Source: Accumulibacter sp. (GTDB lineage: Bacteria > Pseudomonadota > Gammaproteobacteria > Burkholderiales > Rhodocyclaceae). From it: 34,540 nt of DNA. Below, piece by piece: positions 22,293-31,213 of this stretch (position 1 is its first letter; every line of letters starts with the position of its first letter). The stretch lies in the NCBI GenBank assembly GCA_031257115.1, contig JAIRPF010000194.1, forward strand, positions 1-34,540, written 5' to 3'. Under the pieces are notes generated by a model. The model ran no database searches, had not been told where the DNA came from, and saw nothing but the letters and a program-made list of their open reading frames with translations. The position numbers were made by a program, and so were the translations under genes.

Positions 22293-24236
22293 ATGAGCGG
22301 GAACAAGGAAACCCTGGGCTTCCAGGCCGAAGTCAAGCAGTTGCTCAACCTGATGATCCATTCGCTGTACAGCAACAAGGAAATCTTTTTGCGCGAACTG
22401 ATATCCAACGCCTCCGACGCCTGTGACCGGCTGCGTTTCGAGGCGCTGAACGATCCGGCGCTCTACGGCGGCGACGCGGAGCTGAAAATCCGCCTTTCCT
22501 TCGACAAGGACGCGCGCACGCTGACCGTTTCCGACAACGGCATCGGCCTCACGCGCGACGAGGCCGTCGAGTCGCTGGGGACGATCGCCCGGTCCGGCAC
22601 GCGCGAATTCTTCTCGTCGCTGACCGGCGACCAGGCCAGGGACGCGCACCTGATCGGGCAATTCGGCGTCGGCTTCTATTCGTCGTTCATCGTCGCCGAC
22701 AAAGTGACCGTGATCTCGCGCCGCGCGGGCGTCGAGGCCGGGCAGGCGGTCCGCTGGGAATCGTCCGGCGAGGGCGACTTTTCGGTCGAAAGGGTGGAAA
22801 AGACCACGCGCGGTACCGACGTCATCCTGCATCTGCGGAATGACGCCAACCCGGACGCCAATTCGGAGACGAATCCGGGCGGGGACGAATTCCTGTCGGG
22901 CTGGAAGCTCAGGCAGATCGTGCGCAAGTATTCCGACCACATCACCCTGCCGATCCTGATGAAGAAGGAAAAGTGGGACGAGGAGAAAAAGGCGCAGGTA
23001 GAGACCGACGAAGACGAGACGATCAACCAGGCCTCCGCCCTGTGGGCGCGGCCCAAGTCGGAAATCACCGACGAGCAGTACAGGGAATTCTACAAGCACG
23101 TCGCGCATGATTTCGAGGAGCCGCTCGCCTACGTGCACACCAGGGTCGAGGGCAAGCAGGAATACACGCAGCTTCTCTACGTCCCGCAGCGCGCGCCCTT
23201 CGACCTGTGGGACCGCCACGTCCGCCACGGCATCAAGCTCTACGTGCGCCGGGTGTTCATCATGGACGACGCCGAGCAACTGATGCCGCTCTACCTGCGT
23301 TTCGTCCGCGGCGTGGTCGATTCGAACGACCTGCCGCTCAATGTTTCGCGCGAAATCCTCCAGGAATCGAAGGACATCGAGGCGATTCGCGGCGGCTGCG
23401 TGAAAAAGGTGCTGTCGCTGCTCGAAGGACTGGCCGACAGCGAGGACGCGGCGGAGAAGGAAAAATACGGCAAGTTCTGGACCGAGTTCGGGAAGGTGCT
23501 GAAAGAAGGCGTCGGCGAGGACTTCGCCAACAAGGAACGCATCGCCAAACTGCTGCGCTTCGCCTCGACGCACAACGACACGCCGGACGAAACCGTCGCC
23601 CTGGCCGATTATGTATCGCGCATGAAGGACGGGCAGGAGAAGATTTATTTCGTCACGGCGGAAAGTTTCACCGCGGCGAAGAACAGTCCGCATCTCGAAA
23701 TTTTCCGCAAGAAAGGCATCGAGGTGCTGCTCCTTTCCGATCGCGTCGACGAATGGGTGATCGGCTACCTGACCGAATTCGGCGGCAAACCGCTGCAATC
23801 CGTGGCCAAGGGCGGTCTCGATCTCGGCAAGCTGGAGGACGAGGCGGAAAAGAAGGAAGCCGAACAGGCCGCCGGCGAGTACAAGGAACTCACGGAAAAG
23901 ATCAAGGCCGCGCTCGGCGAAAAGGTCAAGGACGTGCGCGTCACGCACCGCCTGACCGATTCGCCCTCGTGCATCGTCGCCGACGAACACGACGTGGGCG
24001 GCAACCTGGCGCGCATCCTCAAGGCCGCCGGACAGAAAGCGCCGGAGATGAAGCCGATCCTCGAAATCAACCCCAGGCACCCCGCCGTGCAGCGCCTGAA
24101 ATACGAAGAAACCCGCTTCGGCGACTGGGCCAGTCTGCTGCTCGAACAAGCCACGCTCGCCGAAGGCGGCGCGCTCGACGACCCGGCGGGTTTCGTCAAG
24201 CGAATCAACGAGTTGATGCTGGCGCTGTCGAGGTGA
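22293..24236 (+). CDS. htpG: molecular chaperone HtpG (Hsp90)
   Basis: HtpG is the bacterial Hsp90, an ATP-driven dimeric chaperone in the cytosol. The 647-residue length fits (E. coli 624). The GHKL ATPase motifs are all seen: [13 protein letters not shown] at about 35-47 with the catalytic Glu and the metal-binding Asn, DNGIGL at 81-86, and [11 protein letters not shown] at 122-132. The middle domain shows the conserved catalytic-loop segment [15 protein letters not shown], and the C-terminal dimerisation domain follows. The start at 22293 is chosen because [17 protein letters not shown] is the family N-terminus and CGGAG lies 7 bp upstream. The earlier in-frame start at 22227 lies in the leader. 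A sigma-32-type promoter is placed upstream. Confidence 0.97.
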   Translation: MSGNKETLGFQAEVKQLLNLMIHSLYSNKEIFLRELISNASDACDRLRFEALNDPALYGGDAELKIRLSFDKDARTLTVSDNGIGLTRDEAVESLGTIARSGTREFFSSLTGDQARDAHLIGQFGVGFYSSFIVADKVTVISRRAGVEAGQAVRWESSGEGDFSVERVEKTTRGTDVILHLRNDANPDANSETNPGGDEFLSGWKLRQIVRKYSDHITLPILMKKEKWDEEKKAQVETDEDETINQASALWARPKSEITDEQYREFYKHVAHDFEEPLAYVHTRVEGKQEYTQLLYVPQRAPFDLWDRHVRHGIKLYVRRVFIMDDAEQLMPLYLRFVRGVVDSNDLPLNVSREILQESKDIEAIRGGCVKKVLSLLEGLADSEDAAEKEKYGKFWTEFGKVLKEGVGEDFANKERIAKLLRFASTHNDTPDETVALADYVSRMKDGQEKIYFVTAESFTAAKNSPHLEIFRKKGIEVLLLSDRVDEWVIGYLTEFGGKPLQSVAKGGLDLGKLEDEAEKKEAEQAAGEYKELTEKIKAALGEKVKDVRVTHRLTDSPSCIVADEHDVGGNLARILKAAGQKAPEMKPILEINPRHPAVQRLKYEETRFGDWASLLLEQATLAEGGALDDPAGFVKRINELMLALSR

Positions 24237-24664
24237 TCCATTGCCGGTCGATCGGTGGATGAACGGAAAACCTCCCGCCACGGAGGCGCTCAAGGCGCGG
24301 AGATCGCGCAAGGGCGAAGCGAGGGGAAAAGCAGTGCCGCGTGGAATCGAAAGCTTTCCCCCTGAGGGGCGCGCCGCAGGCGTGACGGAGAGGGTTTGGC
24401 GTCTGAATTCCCCAATACGGCGTGAAAAGACGACGAAGGCAGCCAGGCGTCCGGATTTCCGGACACGGACAAACAGAAAAACCGTCATTCCCGCGAACAC
24501 GGGAATCCAGTTCGTCCGTCAAACATTCGCGCCTGGAAATTCAAGCGCCGACTCCCTCAGGAGGGAAGGCTTTCAGTCAGCGCGTTTCGCGCGAAAGACA
24601 GTCGTTTCGTGCTTTTTAGGTTTATCCTTCCGGGTATGGAAAAAAATTACCAGGCCTGCCCGAC
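24237..24664. other. repeat-rich spacer after htpG
   Basis: No gene is supported. It contains the 62-bp repeat at 24449-24510 (shared with 17772-17833) and short inverted repeats, such as CTCCCTCAGGAGGGA near 24550 and CGCGTTTCGCG near 24580. A similar pair of hairpins lies before the other copy of the 62-bp repeat (about 17718-17755). No clear htpG terminator was found. Confidence 0.55.
24449..24510. repeat. 62-bp repeat, second copy
   Basis: It matches 17772-17833 at 59 of 62 positions. It ends with the REP-like hairpin CCGTCATTCCCGCG..CGGGAATCCAG. Confidence 0.85.
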
Positions 24665-24676
24665 AGGAGGCAAACC

Positions 24677-25501
24677 GTGAAAACCGTGAAGACAAGAAAC
24701 CGGATACTTGCCATTCTGATCATCCTGCTCGCCGTCGCCGCCGGATATTTCTTTCTCGCGGAAAATGAAAAACCCGCCCCGGTGATCACGGCAAGCATCG
24801 AACCCGCCCCCCCTCCGCCGGCGCCGGCGCCCGCCCCCGCGCCGCCGCCGCCTGCCCAGCCGCTGGCGCCCGAACCGCCGCCGATTCTCCATCCCATCGA
24901 ATCCGAGCCTCTGGAAGAGCCGCTGCCCGAACTGGGGGAGAGCGACGCGCCTTTCCGTCAGGCGCTGGGCGGAATCATCGGGGCAAAGGGCTTGCGGCAG
25001 GTGCTGTCCGACGAATTGATACACCACATCGTCGTCTGCGTCGACAACCTGCCCCGCAAGCATCTGCCGGCCAGCGTCGTGCCGCTGCAACGGGCGGAAG
25101 GCGCTTTCGTCGTCGACGGCAAGGGCGAAATCCTGTCCATCGGCGCGGGCAACGCCAAACGCTACGCCGTTTTCACGGCCGTCGCCAAGGCGATCGATAG
25201 CGCCAGGCTGGTGGAACTCTACCGGCGTTTCTATCCGCTGTTCCAGCGCGCGTACCAAGAGATCGGCTACCCCAAGGCCAATTTCAACGACCGCCTGGTG
25301 GTCGCCATCGACGATCTGCTCGCCGCCCCCGATCCGACGCCTCCGGTCCGTCTGGCGCAGCCCAGGGTTCTTTTCGAGTACGCCGATCCCGATCTCGAAA
25401 CCCGTTCGGCGGGCCAGAAAATCATGATGCGCATCGGCCGGGAAAACGCGGCCGTCATCAAGGCGAAACTGCGCGAGATTCGCGCCCGGATCGTCCGCTG
25501 A
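24677..25501 (+). CDS. DUF3014 domain protein, membrane-anchored
   Basis: The 274-residue protein starts with a short basic stretch and one membrane segment (about 9-27). A Pro/Ala-rich linker (about 43-72) follows, then a C-terminal domain that matches DUF3014 as I know it: FRQALGGIIGAKGLRQVLSD, then the IVVCVDNLPRKHLP and YRRFYPLFQRAYQEIGYP segments. The domain should lie in the periplasm. Its function is unknown; the proline-rich linker suggests it spans the periplasm or cell wall. GTG 24677 is the start because AGGAGG at 24665-24670 lies 6 bp upstream. It is monocistronic as far as can be seen and is followed by tRNA-Leu. Confidence 0.85.
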   Translation: MKTVKTRNRILAILIILLAVAAGYFFLAENEKPAPVITASIEPAPPPPAPAPAPAPPPPAQPLAPEPPPILHPIESEPLEEPLPELGESDAPFRQALGGIIGAKGLRQVLSDELIHHIVVCVDNLPRKHLPASVVPLQRAEGAFVVDGKGEILSIGAGNAKRYAVFTAVAKAIDSARLVELYRRFYPLFQRAYQEIGYPKANFNDRLVVAIDDLLAAPDPTPPVRLAQPRVLFEYADPDLETRSAGQKIMMRIGRENAAVIKAKLREIRARIVR

Positions 25502-25543
25502 AACCGCGCGTGGGCGCGCGCCGCCACGGGAACCCCCGCCGTC

Positions 25544-25572
25544 TTGCCGGCCAGAAGTGAATCGGAGATAAT
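25544..25572 (+). promoter_or_regulatory. promoter for tRNA-Leu
   Basis: TTGCCG at 25544-25549 and GATAAT at 25567-25572 have the ideal 17-bp spacing. The tRNA starts 35 bp after the -10 hexamer. Confidence 0.7.
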
Positions 25573-25606
25573 TCGCCCTTCTCCGGTTCGCACCGCGCGA
25601 ACCACG

Positions 25607-25691
25607 GCCCCGATGGCGGAATCGGTAGACGCAGCGGACTCAAAATCCGCCGCCGCAAGGCGTGCCAGTTCGACTCTGGCTCGGGGCACCA
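25607..25691 (+). tRNA. tRNA-Leu (CAA)
   Basis: Acceptor arms GCCCCGA and TCGGGGC pair, with discriminator A and a genomic CCA. The anticodon loop CTCAAAA carries CAA, between GCGGA and TCCGC. A long class-II variable arm (CGCCGCAAGGCG) follows, as expected for leucine. It reads UUG codons. Confidence 0.96.
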
Positions 25692-26073
25692 TTCCATGAT
25701 CCAGGGCTGTAATCAGGCTGGAAAACCAGGGATGGCCTGCTTTTTCCCTCGCGGGCCAATCCGGGCGGAACCCATCTGGTGATCTACCTCGGTTCGGAGC
25801 GGCCCGGATCACAACTGCGCGTCTAGCCGGGCGCACGACATGGTACGAGTCGGCCGTGCAGATGCGGAACGCCCCGGATGGCTATCTTCATCGTTACCAA
25901 TTACGAACAACCTCACCCAGGCCGCCTGACGGAAGGCAGAACGCTTATCCCAGTGTTTTTGAGGGGCATCACTAAACAGTCTAAGCAGCTCAACGCCTTG
26001 GCCGATTGACACAATACCGGTTCGGCGTGGTGTCAGTGGATTATCGTATCAGTACATACAAGCTGTTTTGATA
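25692..26073. other. region between tRNA-Leu and the AT-rich island
   Basis: No gene is firmly supported. Base use shifts from GC-rich to AT-richer near 25870. An open frame of 43 codons at 25878-26009 on the plus strand (begins MAIFIVTNYEQPHPG) and a 67-codon frame on the minus strand (26012-25809) overlap; either could be a small gene or a remnant, and neither has a good ribosome binding site. TGACAC and GTGTCA at about 26007-26032 form an inverted repeat. No duplicate of the tRNA 3' end was found downstream. Confidence 0.4.
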
Positions 26074-26100
26074 CCCCGCGCTCTTGGCGCGGGGTTGTTT
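26074..26100 (+). terminator. intrinsic terminator
   Basis: CCCCGCGC at 26074-26081 pairs with GCGCGGGG at 26087-26094 around TCTTG, then TTGTTT. It is oriented to stop plus-strand transcription coming from the tRNA-Leu side. It also lies just beyond the 3' end of the minus-strand membrane protein gene. Confidence 0.8.
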
Positions 26101-26122
26101 ATTGAATCGGGACTACGGCTTG

Positions 26123-26848
26123 TCATGCCGCTTCTAACTGCAAGGAATTGTCATTTTGATCCGGATCAGGGTTAAATGATTCTATAACATCATCGAGACT
26201 AAATTGCAGCATTGGGCGCTGTTTGACTATGCCGACAATAATTGGCTTGATAAGCCAATTTGCAAATGCCTTATGGGAATCACTGGCATACATGGATTCG
26301 AGCGCGTCAGGAGTGATGACATTGGCCAGATTGGCATTAAGACTATCAATTTCAACCCCTGTAAGCATGAACAACACGGAAAGATATTCGATTTGACGTT
26401 GAATGATTTCCTGCATTTTTTCGCTATCTTCTTTCATCATGGTTTTTGCAATATTGTTCGTTACAGCACCAGCAAGCGCACCGCCAATCAATCCACCCGC
26501 GATTTTGCCTGTCCATATTCCGACGGGGCCAAATGGAACTCCCAATGCGCCACCAGCAATAGCTCCAACTGCTCCACCTATTGTTCCACTGGTTGTAACA
26601 GCCAGGTTTTTTATAAACTGGGCGCCAGATATTCGACCACGTATCATCTTCAGCAAGTCCGGTCCTGTAACAACCGCAACCGTAACCAATGATGCAACGA
26701 CCGTGCCACGAAGAACATAGTTGGCCTGGATAATCTGCTGGTATCGACAATACTTAACGCGGCTTGCACTGTATCGAGCCGGTGTAATTGTTGAGTACCA
26801 ACGTAAATGATCAAGGCTTTTCCAAATGATTTTCCTCCAGACAAACAA
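26123..26848 (-). CDS. hypothetical glycine-zipper membrane protein
   Basis: I do not recognise the family. The 241-residue frame has a hydrophobic stretch (GTVVASLVTVAVVTG, about 47-61) and a strongly glycine-rich region (about 90-145) with GGAVGAIAGGALGVPFGPVG and GGLIGGALAGAVTN, a glycine-zipper pattern seen in membrane-inserting proteins. The C-terminal 90 residues are soluble-looking and end acidic. Codon use is AT-rich, unlike its neighbours, which suggests acquired DNA. The start is a problem. The frame opens at TTG 26848. A good GGAGG (complement of 26834-26838) has no standard start codon behind it, only ATC or ATT at 6 bp or less. A rare start, a frameshift or a lost N-terminus are all possible. 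Confidence 0.6.
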   Translation of the reverse strand: MFVWRKIIWKSLDHLRWYSTITPARYSASRVKYCRYQQIIQANYVLRGTVVASLVTVAVVTGPDLLKMIRGRISGAQFIKNLAVTTSGTIGGAVGAIAGGALGVPFGPVGIWTGKIAGGLIGGALAGAVTNNIAKTMMKEDSEKMQEIIQRQIEYLSVLFMLTGVEIDSLNANLANVITPDALESMYASDSHKAFANWLIKPIIVGIVKQRPMLQFSLDDVIESFNPDPDQNDNSLQLEAA

Positions 26849-26996
26849 GCCGTTCGCAGCGCCGCCCGTTTTGATGTCTGCCGTCTTTTTTCGCGGGCGT
26901 CGATCGTGTGCATCACGGCAGGATTAAAAGTCTAATTAAGCAACATACTCAAGCAGACTTGAACCAAGTTTCAATGAAAGACTCAACATTTTGTTG

Positions 26997-27449
26997 ATGG
27001 AGGCGAAGCTCGAATTTGCTGAACGTTTGAAACACGCCATGGCTGCCGCAGGGTATGAGCCAAGACCCGGTGTGCTCGAAAAAGAGTTCAACATGCGGCA
27101 TTGGGGACGCCCGGTCAGCTTCCAGGCGGCATTCAGCTGGCTGAAGGGCACGTGCATTCCCACGCAGGACAAGCTGCAGGTGCTTGCCGGGTGGTTGAAG
27201 GTCGAGCCGCACATCCTGCGTTTCGGTGAACAACCTCTGAACCTGATCCGGGAACGGAAAAAACGCTGGGACGAAGCCGTGTCCGGCCCGGAGCGTGAAG
27301 CACTGGAAGCCTTCATCGGTTTGCCGATCGCGCAGAAAAAAGTGGCAAGGGAAGTCATCCTGGCGCTGGCCAGGAAAGCCGAAGCGGAATCGCAAACGGC
27401 GGAAGGCCCCGGCCGATCATGCGGGGCGAGAGAAACGCCGCGCGCCTGA
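26997..27449 (+). CDS. small helix-turn-helix regulator
   Basis: The 150-residue protein begins EAKLEFAERLKHAMAAAGYE and has MRHWGRPVSFQAAFSWLKG followed by PTQDKLQVLAGWLKVEPHILRFGE, a Cro/CI-like helix-turn-helix pattern over about residues 5-75. This type of small regulator, with FAERL..AGYEP and LRFGE segments, is frequent in betaproteobacteria; its targets are unknown. The C-terminal half is helical and charged. ATG 26997 is chosen over the TTG codons at 26991 and 26994; no clear ribosome binding site is seen. It lies between the AT-rich membrane protein gene (divergent) and tRNA-Asp, and may regulate that island (inference). Confidence 0.72.
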   Translation: MEAKLEFAERLKHAMAAAGYEPRPGVLEKEFNMRHWGRPVSFQAAFSWLKGTCIPTQDKLQVLAGWLKVEPHILRFGEQPLNLIRERKKRWDEAVSGPEREALEAFIGLPIAQKKVAREVILALARKAEAESQTAEGPGRSCGARETPRA

Positions 27450-27607
27450 ACCTGCCACGCATCGACGGGGCAGCAATCGGGGATGTCATGAAAGCCGGGA
27501 AGATGCCGCGCGTAATTGCGCGTCGCCCTGCTCTGTGGCTATTCCGGTATTCTTTCGTAAAAACACACGGATAACCGGGCCGCGATCCTCTGTGTTATGC
27601 TTCTGCC

Positions 27608-27636
27608 GCTCCCTGAAAACGGGAGCCAGTTTTTTT
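27608..27636 (+). terminator. intrinsic terminator before tRNA-Asp
   Basis: GCTCCC and GGGAGC pair around TGAAAAC, followed after CAG by seven T (27630-27636). It probably ends the transcript of the HTH gene. Confidence 0.8.
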
Positions 27637-27675
27637 GGTAACGAAGATTTCAGGTATCAGGGCAGGTATCAAAGT

Positions 27676-27752
27676 GGAGTGGTAGTTCAGTTGGTTAGAA
27701 TACCGGCCTGTCACGCCGGGGGTCGCGGGTTCGAGTCCCGTCCACTCCGCCA
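27676..27752 (+). tRNA. tRNA-Asp (GTC)
   Basis: Acceptor arms GGAGTGG and CCACTCC pair, with discriminator G and genomic CCA. The anticodon loop CTGTCAC carries GTC. The T-arm is GCGGGTTCGAGTCCCGT. The sequence is close to standard proteobacterial tRNA-Asp. Confidence 0.97.
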
Positions 27753-27759
27753 CTTGCCG

Positions 27760-27787
27760 AAAGGTGAACGTGAGTTCGCCTTTTTTT
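27760..27787 (+). terminator. terminator of tRNA-Asp
   Basis: AAAGGTGAAC (27760-27769) pairs with GTTCGCCTTT (27774-27783) with one G-U pair and a 4-base loop, and the T-run continues to 27787. Confidence 0.9.
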
Positions 27788-27827
27788 GTTATCACTTTGA
27801 TTTTCAACGAGTCAACGGATAGCCATC

Positions 27828-29729
27828 ATGTTCGACGCCGTGCGCAACAACAAGCGAATCGTCCAGATTTTTCTCGGTCTGATTACCCTGCCTTTCGCTT
27901 TCTGGGGGATCGACTCTTATATGCACAACCTGGGAGCCGGCAGCGATCTGGCCAGCGTGGGCGATACCAAGATCGGCCTGCAACAGTTCGAGCAGGCGCT
28001 GCGCGAGCGCCAGGACCAGATGCGGCGGTCGATGGGGGCGGCGTTCAGGCCGGAGATGATGAATTCGCCGCAGGTCCGGCTGAGCATTCTCAACGGTTTG
28101 ATCGACCAGCGCCTGCTGTTGCTCGAAGCCGCGGGCAAGCGCCTGACGGTTGGCAACCAAGCATTGTATGACTCCATCGCCAGCCTGCCGGCTTTCCAGG
28201 AGGGCGGCAAGTTTTCACAGCCGCGCTATGAGACTTTGCTGCGCGGGCAGGGCATGTCGCCGGAGCAGTTCGAGGCGCGCATGCGCCAGGATATGATCTT
28301 GCAGCAACTCGTCGGCACGATCGGCGCGTCGGCCTTTGCGTCCGCGGCGCAGGCCGAGACGGTGTTGCGCATCCAGTCCGAGGAGCGCCAGTTCAGCGAG
28401 TTCAAGATCGCCGCGGCCTCGTTCGCGGACAAGGTGAAGATCGCGCCGGAGGACCTGCAAAAGTTCTACGACGGAAACAGGAGCCGTTTCGAGACGCCGG
28501 AACGAGTCAAGGCCGAATACGTCGTCCTGTCGGTCGACGCCTTGATGCCGCGCGTGGCGGTGAGCGACGCGGAGATCGATGCGTGGTACGGGAGCCATCC
28601 GGACAATTACCGGTTGCCCGAGGAGCGCCGCGCCAGCCATATCCTGATCGCGTTCAACGACGGCGACAAGGAGAAGGCCAAGGCCAGGGCGGAAGAGGTG
28701 TTGAAGGAAGTCCGGCGGGATCCGTCCCGGTTCGCCGATCTGGCCAGGGAGCGTTCGCAGGATCCGGGATCGGCGAAGGAAGGCGGCGATCTGGGCTTTT
28801 TCGCCCGCGACGCGATGGTCAAGCCGTTCGCCGACGCGGCGTTCGGCCAGAAAGAGGGCGAAATCTCCGGATTGGTGGAATCGGATTTCGGCTACCACAT
28901 CATCAAGCTCACCGGCATCCGGGAGGCAAAAGAGCGTCCGCTTTCGGAAGTGCGCGCCGAGATCACGGACGAGTTGAAGCGGCAGGCGGCAGCCCGCCAG
29001 TTCGCCGAGGCGGCGGAGAATTTCAGCAATCTGGTCTATGAACAGTCCGACAGCCTGCAACAGGCCGCCGACAGGTTCGGGCTGAAAATCGAACGAACCG
29101 ACTGGATACCGAAAAACGCCGATCCCCAGGTTCGGGCGGCGCTGGGGCCGCTGGATGACGACAGGGCGATGGCGGCGCTTTTCTCGGAGGACGTCATCAA
29201 GAACAGACACAATACCGAGGCGCTCGAAGTGGCCCCGAATACCCTGCTGGCGGCGCGCGCGCTGGAGCATGAAGCGGCGGCGCTGCGTCCGTTCGACGAG
29301 GTCAGGAACGGCATCGAGAAGACGCTGCGGGACGAAGAGGCCATGAAGCAGGCCCAAAGCGCCGGCGAGGCGCGCCTGGCGGAACTCCGGAAGGGAGAAG
29401 ACTCGGTCGCGTGGTCCGAGGCGCGCGAGACGACCCGTATGCAGGCCGCGCGCTCGCAGTTGCCGATGTCCGCCCTGCAAGCCATTTTCAAGGCCGACGC
29501 GCAGAAATTGCCGGCCTATGCCGGCGCCAGCGTCGACGACGGCTATCTGCTGTTCAAGATCACCAAGGCCGCGCCGCCGGAAAAGATCGACGACGGTCAG
29601 CTCAAGGCGATCCGGAGCGAATACGCGAAAATCATCGCGGAAGAAGACGTTTCCGCTTACCTGTCGGGCCTGCGTTCTCGCTACAAGATCGATATCAACA
29701 CGTCCTTGCTGGAGAACCGGGAACGCTGA
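27828..29729 (+). CDS. ppiD: periplasmic folding chaperone PpiD (SurA/parvulin type)
   Basis: PpiD is an inner-membrane-anchored chaperone that helps proteins leaving the Sec translocon to fold in the periplasm. The 633-residue length matches the family. One N-terminal membrane segment (about 12-28, [17 protein letters not shown]) follows a short cytoplasmic [10 protein letters not shown] SurA-N-like chaperone region spans about 40-200. A single parvulin domain starts at RASHILIAF (about 268) and runs to [12 protein letters not shown], with the conserved GGDLGFF. A long C-terminal chaperone region follows. ATG 27828 is the first start giving the family N-terminus; the ribosome binding site is weak. 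tRNA-Asp lies upstream, separated by a terminator. fabI is convergent downstream. Confidence 0.95.
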   Translation: MFDAVRNNKRIVQIFLGLITLPFAFWGIDSYMHNLGAGSDLASVGDTKIGLQQFEQALRERQDQMRRSMGAAFRPEMMNSPQVRLSILNGLIDQRLLLLEAAGKRLTVGNQALYDSIASLPAFQEGGKFSQPRYETLLRGQGMSPEQFEARMRQDMILQQLVGTIGASAFASAAQAETVLRIQSEERQFSEFKIAAASFADKVKIAPEDLQKFYDGNRSRFETPERVKAEYVVLSVDALMPRVAVSDAEIDAWYGSHPDNYRLPEERRASHILIAFNDGDKEKAKARAEEVLKEVRRDPSRFADLARERSQDPGSAKEGGDLGFFARDAMVKPFADAAFGQKEGEISGLVESDFGYHIIKLTGIREAKERPLSEVRAEITDELKRQAAARQFAEAAENFSNLVYEQSDSLQQAADRFGLKIERTDWIPKNADPQVRAALGPLDDDRAMAALFSEDVIKNRHNTEALEVAPNTLLAARALEHEAAALRPFDEVRNGIEKTLRDEEAMKQAQSAGEARLAELRKGEDSVAWSEARETTRMQAARSQLPMSALQAIFKADAQKLPAYAGASVDDGYLLFKITKAAPPEKIDDGQLKAIRSEYAKIIAEEDVSAYLSGLRSRYKIDINTSLLENRER

Positions 29730-29762
29730 CGGCCGCGCCGCCCGGAAGAACGACATCGACAG

Positions 29763-29807
29763 CGCCGGCGGGGCGGATGCCCGGCCGGCGTCTTTTCGTC
29801 TTTTTTC
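29763..29807 (+). terminator. terminator between ppiD and fabI
   Basis: CGCCGGCGGGG (29763-29773) pairs imperfectly with CCCGGCCGGCG (29780-29790), followed by TCTTTTCGTCTTTTTTC. It is oriented to end ppiD transcription. Confidence 0.78.
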
Positions 29808-29822
29808 TTGGCTCCGCTCCGC

Positions 29823-30623
29823 TTACTGTGGCAGCGGTTCCGTGGTGCCCAGCGCGGTGGTGTTCAGCCCGCCATCGACGTAGAGGATTTCGCCGGTGAT
29901 GCCGCTCGCCAGGTCGGAGAGCAGAAAGGCGGCGGCGTTGCCGACTTCCTCGATCGTCACGGTGCGACGCAGCGGGGCGTGATGCGCGTTGTAGGCGAGC
30001 AGCTTGCCGAAATTGCCGATGCCCGAGGCGGCCAGCGTCTTGATCGGGCCGGCGGAAACGGCGTTGGCGCGGATGCCCTGCGGTCCGAGGCAAAAGGCGA
30101 GATAGCGCGTCGCGGCTTCCAGGCTGGCCTTGGCCAGGCCCATGGTGTTGTAGTTCGGCATGGTGCGGTCGGCGCCGAGGTAGGTCAGCGTCAACAAGGC
30201 CGCGTTGTTCCCCTTCAGCAGCAGGGGCCGCGCCGCCTTGGCCAGCGCCGGGTAGCTGTAGGAAGACACGTCGTGGGCGGTACGGAACGCCTCGCGCGAA
30301 ATGCCGTCGAGAAAATCGCCCTCGATCGCCACGGTGGGGGCGAAAGCGATGGAGTGTACCAATCCGTCGAGTCCTTCCCAATGCGTCGCCAGATCGGCGA
30401 ACAGTTTCTCGATCTGGGCGTCCTCGGTGACGTCGCAGGGGAAGGTCAGCGAACTGTCGAATTCGGCGGCGAATTTGGCGAGGCGCTCCTGAAAGCGCTC
30501 GTTCTGGTAGGTGAAGGCCAATTTGGCGCCTTCCCGATGACAAGCCCTGGCGATGCCGTATGCGATCGAATGCTTTGACAGCAACCCGGTGATCAGGATG
30601 CGTTTGTCGGCTAAAAATCCCAT
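29823..30623 (-). CDS. fabI: enoyl-[acyl-carrier-protein] reductase (NADH) FabI
   Basis: FabI carries out the last step of each fatty-acid elongation cycle, reducing enoyl-ACP with NADH. The 266-residue protein begins [20 protein letters not shown], the FabI-type nucleotide-binding start. The catalytic set is Y148 (TYLGADR) and Y158-x6-K165 in [13 protein letters not shown], the Y-x6-K spacing that separates FabI from ordinary short-chain reductases (Y-x3-K). HSIAFAP and [11 protein letters not shown] are also typical. GGGAG lies 5 bp before ATG 30623, and a -10 TATAAT lies about 60 bp upstream. It is convergent with ppiD. It is the known target class of triclosan and isoniazid-like inhibitors. 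Confidence 0.96.
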   Translation of the reverse strand: MGFLADKRILITGLLSKHSIAYGIARACHREGAKLAFTYQNERFQERLAKFAAEFDSSLTFPCDVTEDAQIEKLFADLATHWEGLDGLVHSIAFAPTVAIEGDFLDGISREAFRTAHDVSSYSYPALAKAARPLLLKGNNAALLTLTYLGADRTMPNYNTMGLAKASLEAATRYLAFCLGPQGIRANAVSAGPIKTLAASGIGNFGKLLAYNAHHAPLRRTVTIEEVGNAAAFLLSDLASGITGEILYVDGGLNTTALGTTEPLPQ

Positions 30624-30680
30624 GAATTCTCCCGTAACGGTAACGATGATGAAGGGGGCCGGAAGATGGCACGGCGTGGG

Positions 30681-30710
30681 ATTATAGGGTAGAAATCGCC
30701 CATCCGGTAA
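30681..30710 (-). promoter_or_regulatory. promoter for fabI
   Basis: On the minus strand TATAAT (complement of 30681-30686) is preceded by TTACCG (complement of 30705-30710) at 18 bp. The -10 is perfect and the -35 weak. Confidence 0.55.
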
Positions 30711-31213
30711 AGCGGCGGCGGTTCGAAGCGGCGCGAATTCCCGAAAAAGCCGGTGTTCAGCCCGGAGCCGGTCCGGTTTCCTTCCATTTCCAGATCATCA
30801 TGGCCCTTGCCGGCCCCGCCCGCCGCGCGACTTGCGTTAGCCGCGGCCCGTCTTTGCGTCACCTGTGATTTGGATAGGGAATAAAAACAGAGAACGCGCA
30901 AAGGCGTTTTTGAATCGAACGACTGTAAATTTCATATTTTCCATTGGCAAGCTGGAATCCAGGCCCATCGCGCCAGAACGCAGAACATCGTTGCCGTCAT
31001 TCCCGCTTTCGCGTGAATGACGACGGAGATGGAACCGGTGGGGGCAACAGCGAACCGGCTTCCGCGGGAGCGAATGGATTCGTCCTTTTCCCAGACATAC
31101 GGTCATTGGAAACCGCCGGAAAGCAGCAAAAAAACGGGAGGAAAAAATAAACGCCTCGCGCCTATCCCCGCGTCGAGAATGCAGGAAATCACAAATTCAT
31201 CCGCCCTACAAAT
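30711..31213. other. spacer between fabI and recN
   Basis: No gene is supported. Around 30780-30806 lies a sequence whose reverse complement resembles the right arm of the inverted repeat at 228-291. A degenerate REP-like unit sits at 30993-31022 (GTCATTCCCGCTTTCGCGTGAATGAC), followed by CGACGGAGATGGAACCGG, also seen near 13130. The rest shows nothing I can name. Confidence 0.55.

Noticed and set aside
22278-24500. 740-codon minus-strand frame opposite htpG
   Set aside because: It is an antisense shadow of htpG; HtpG motifs are intact on the plus strand.
25607-25691. tRNA-Leu as the attachment site of a complete integrated element
   Set aside because: No repeated copy of the tRNA 3' end and no integrase gene were found downstream in the window.
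25458-25836. Minus-strand frames over tRNA-Leu (contain RARVELARLAAADFESA)
   Set aside because: They are antisense translations of the tRNA-Leu sequence, not genes.
27595-27807. Minus-strand frame over tRNA-Asp (contains EWTGLEPATPGVTGRYSNQL)
   Set aside because: It is the antisense translation of tRNA-Asp and its flanking terminators.
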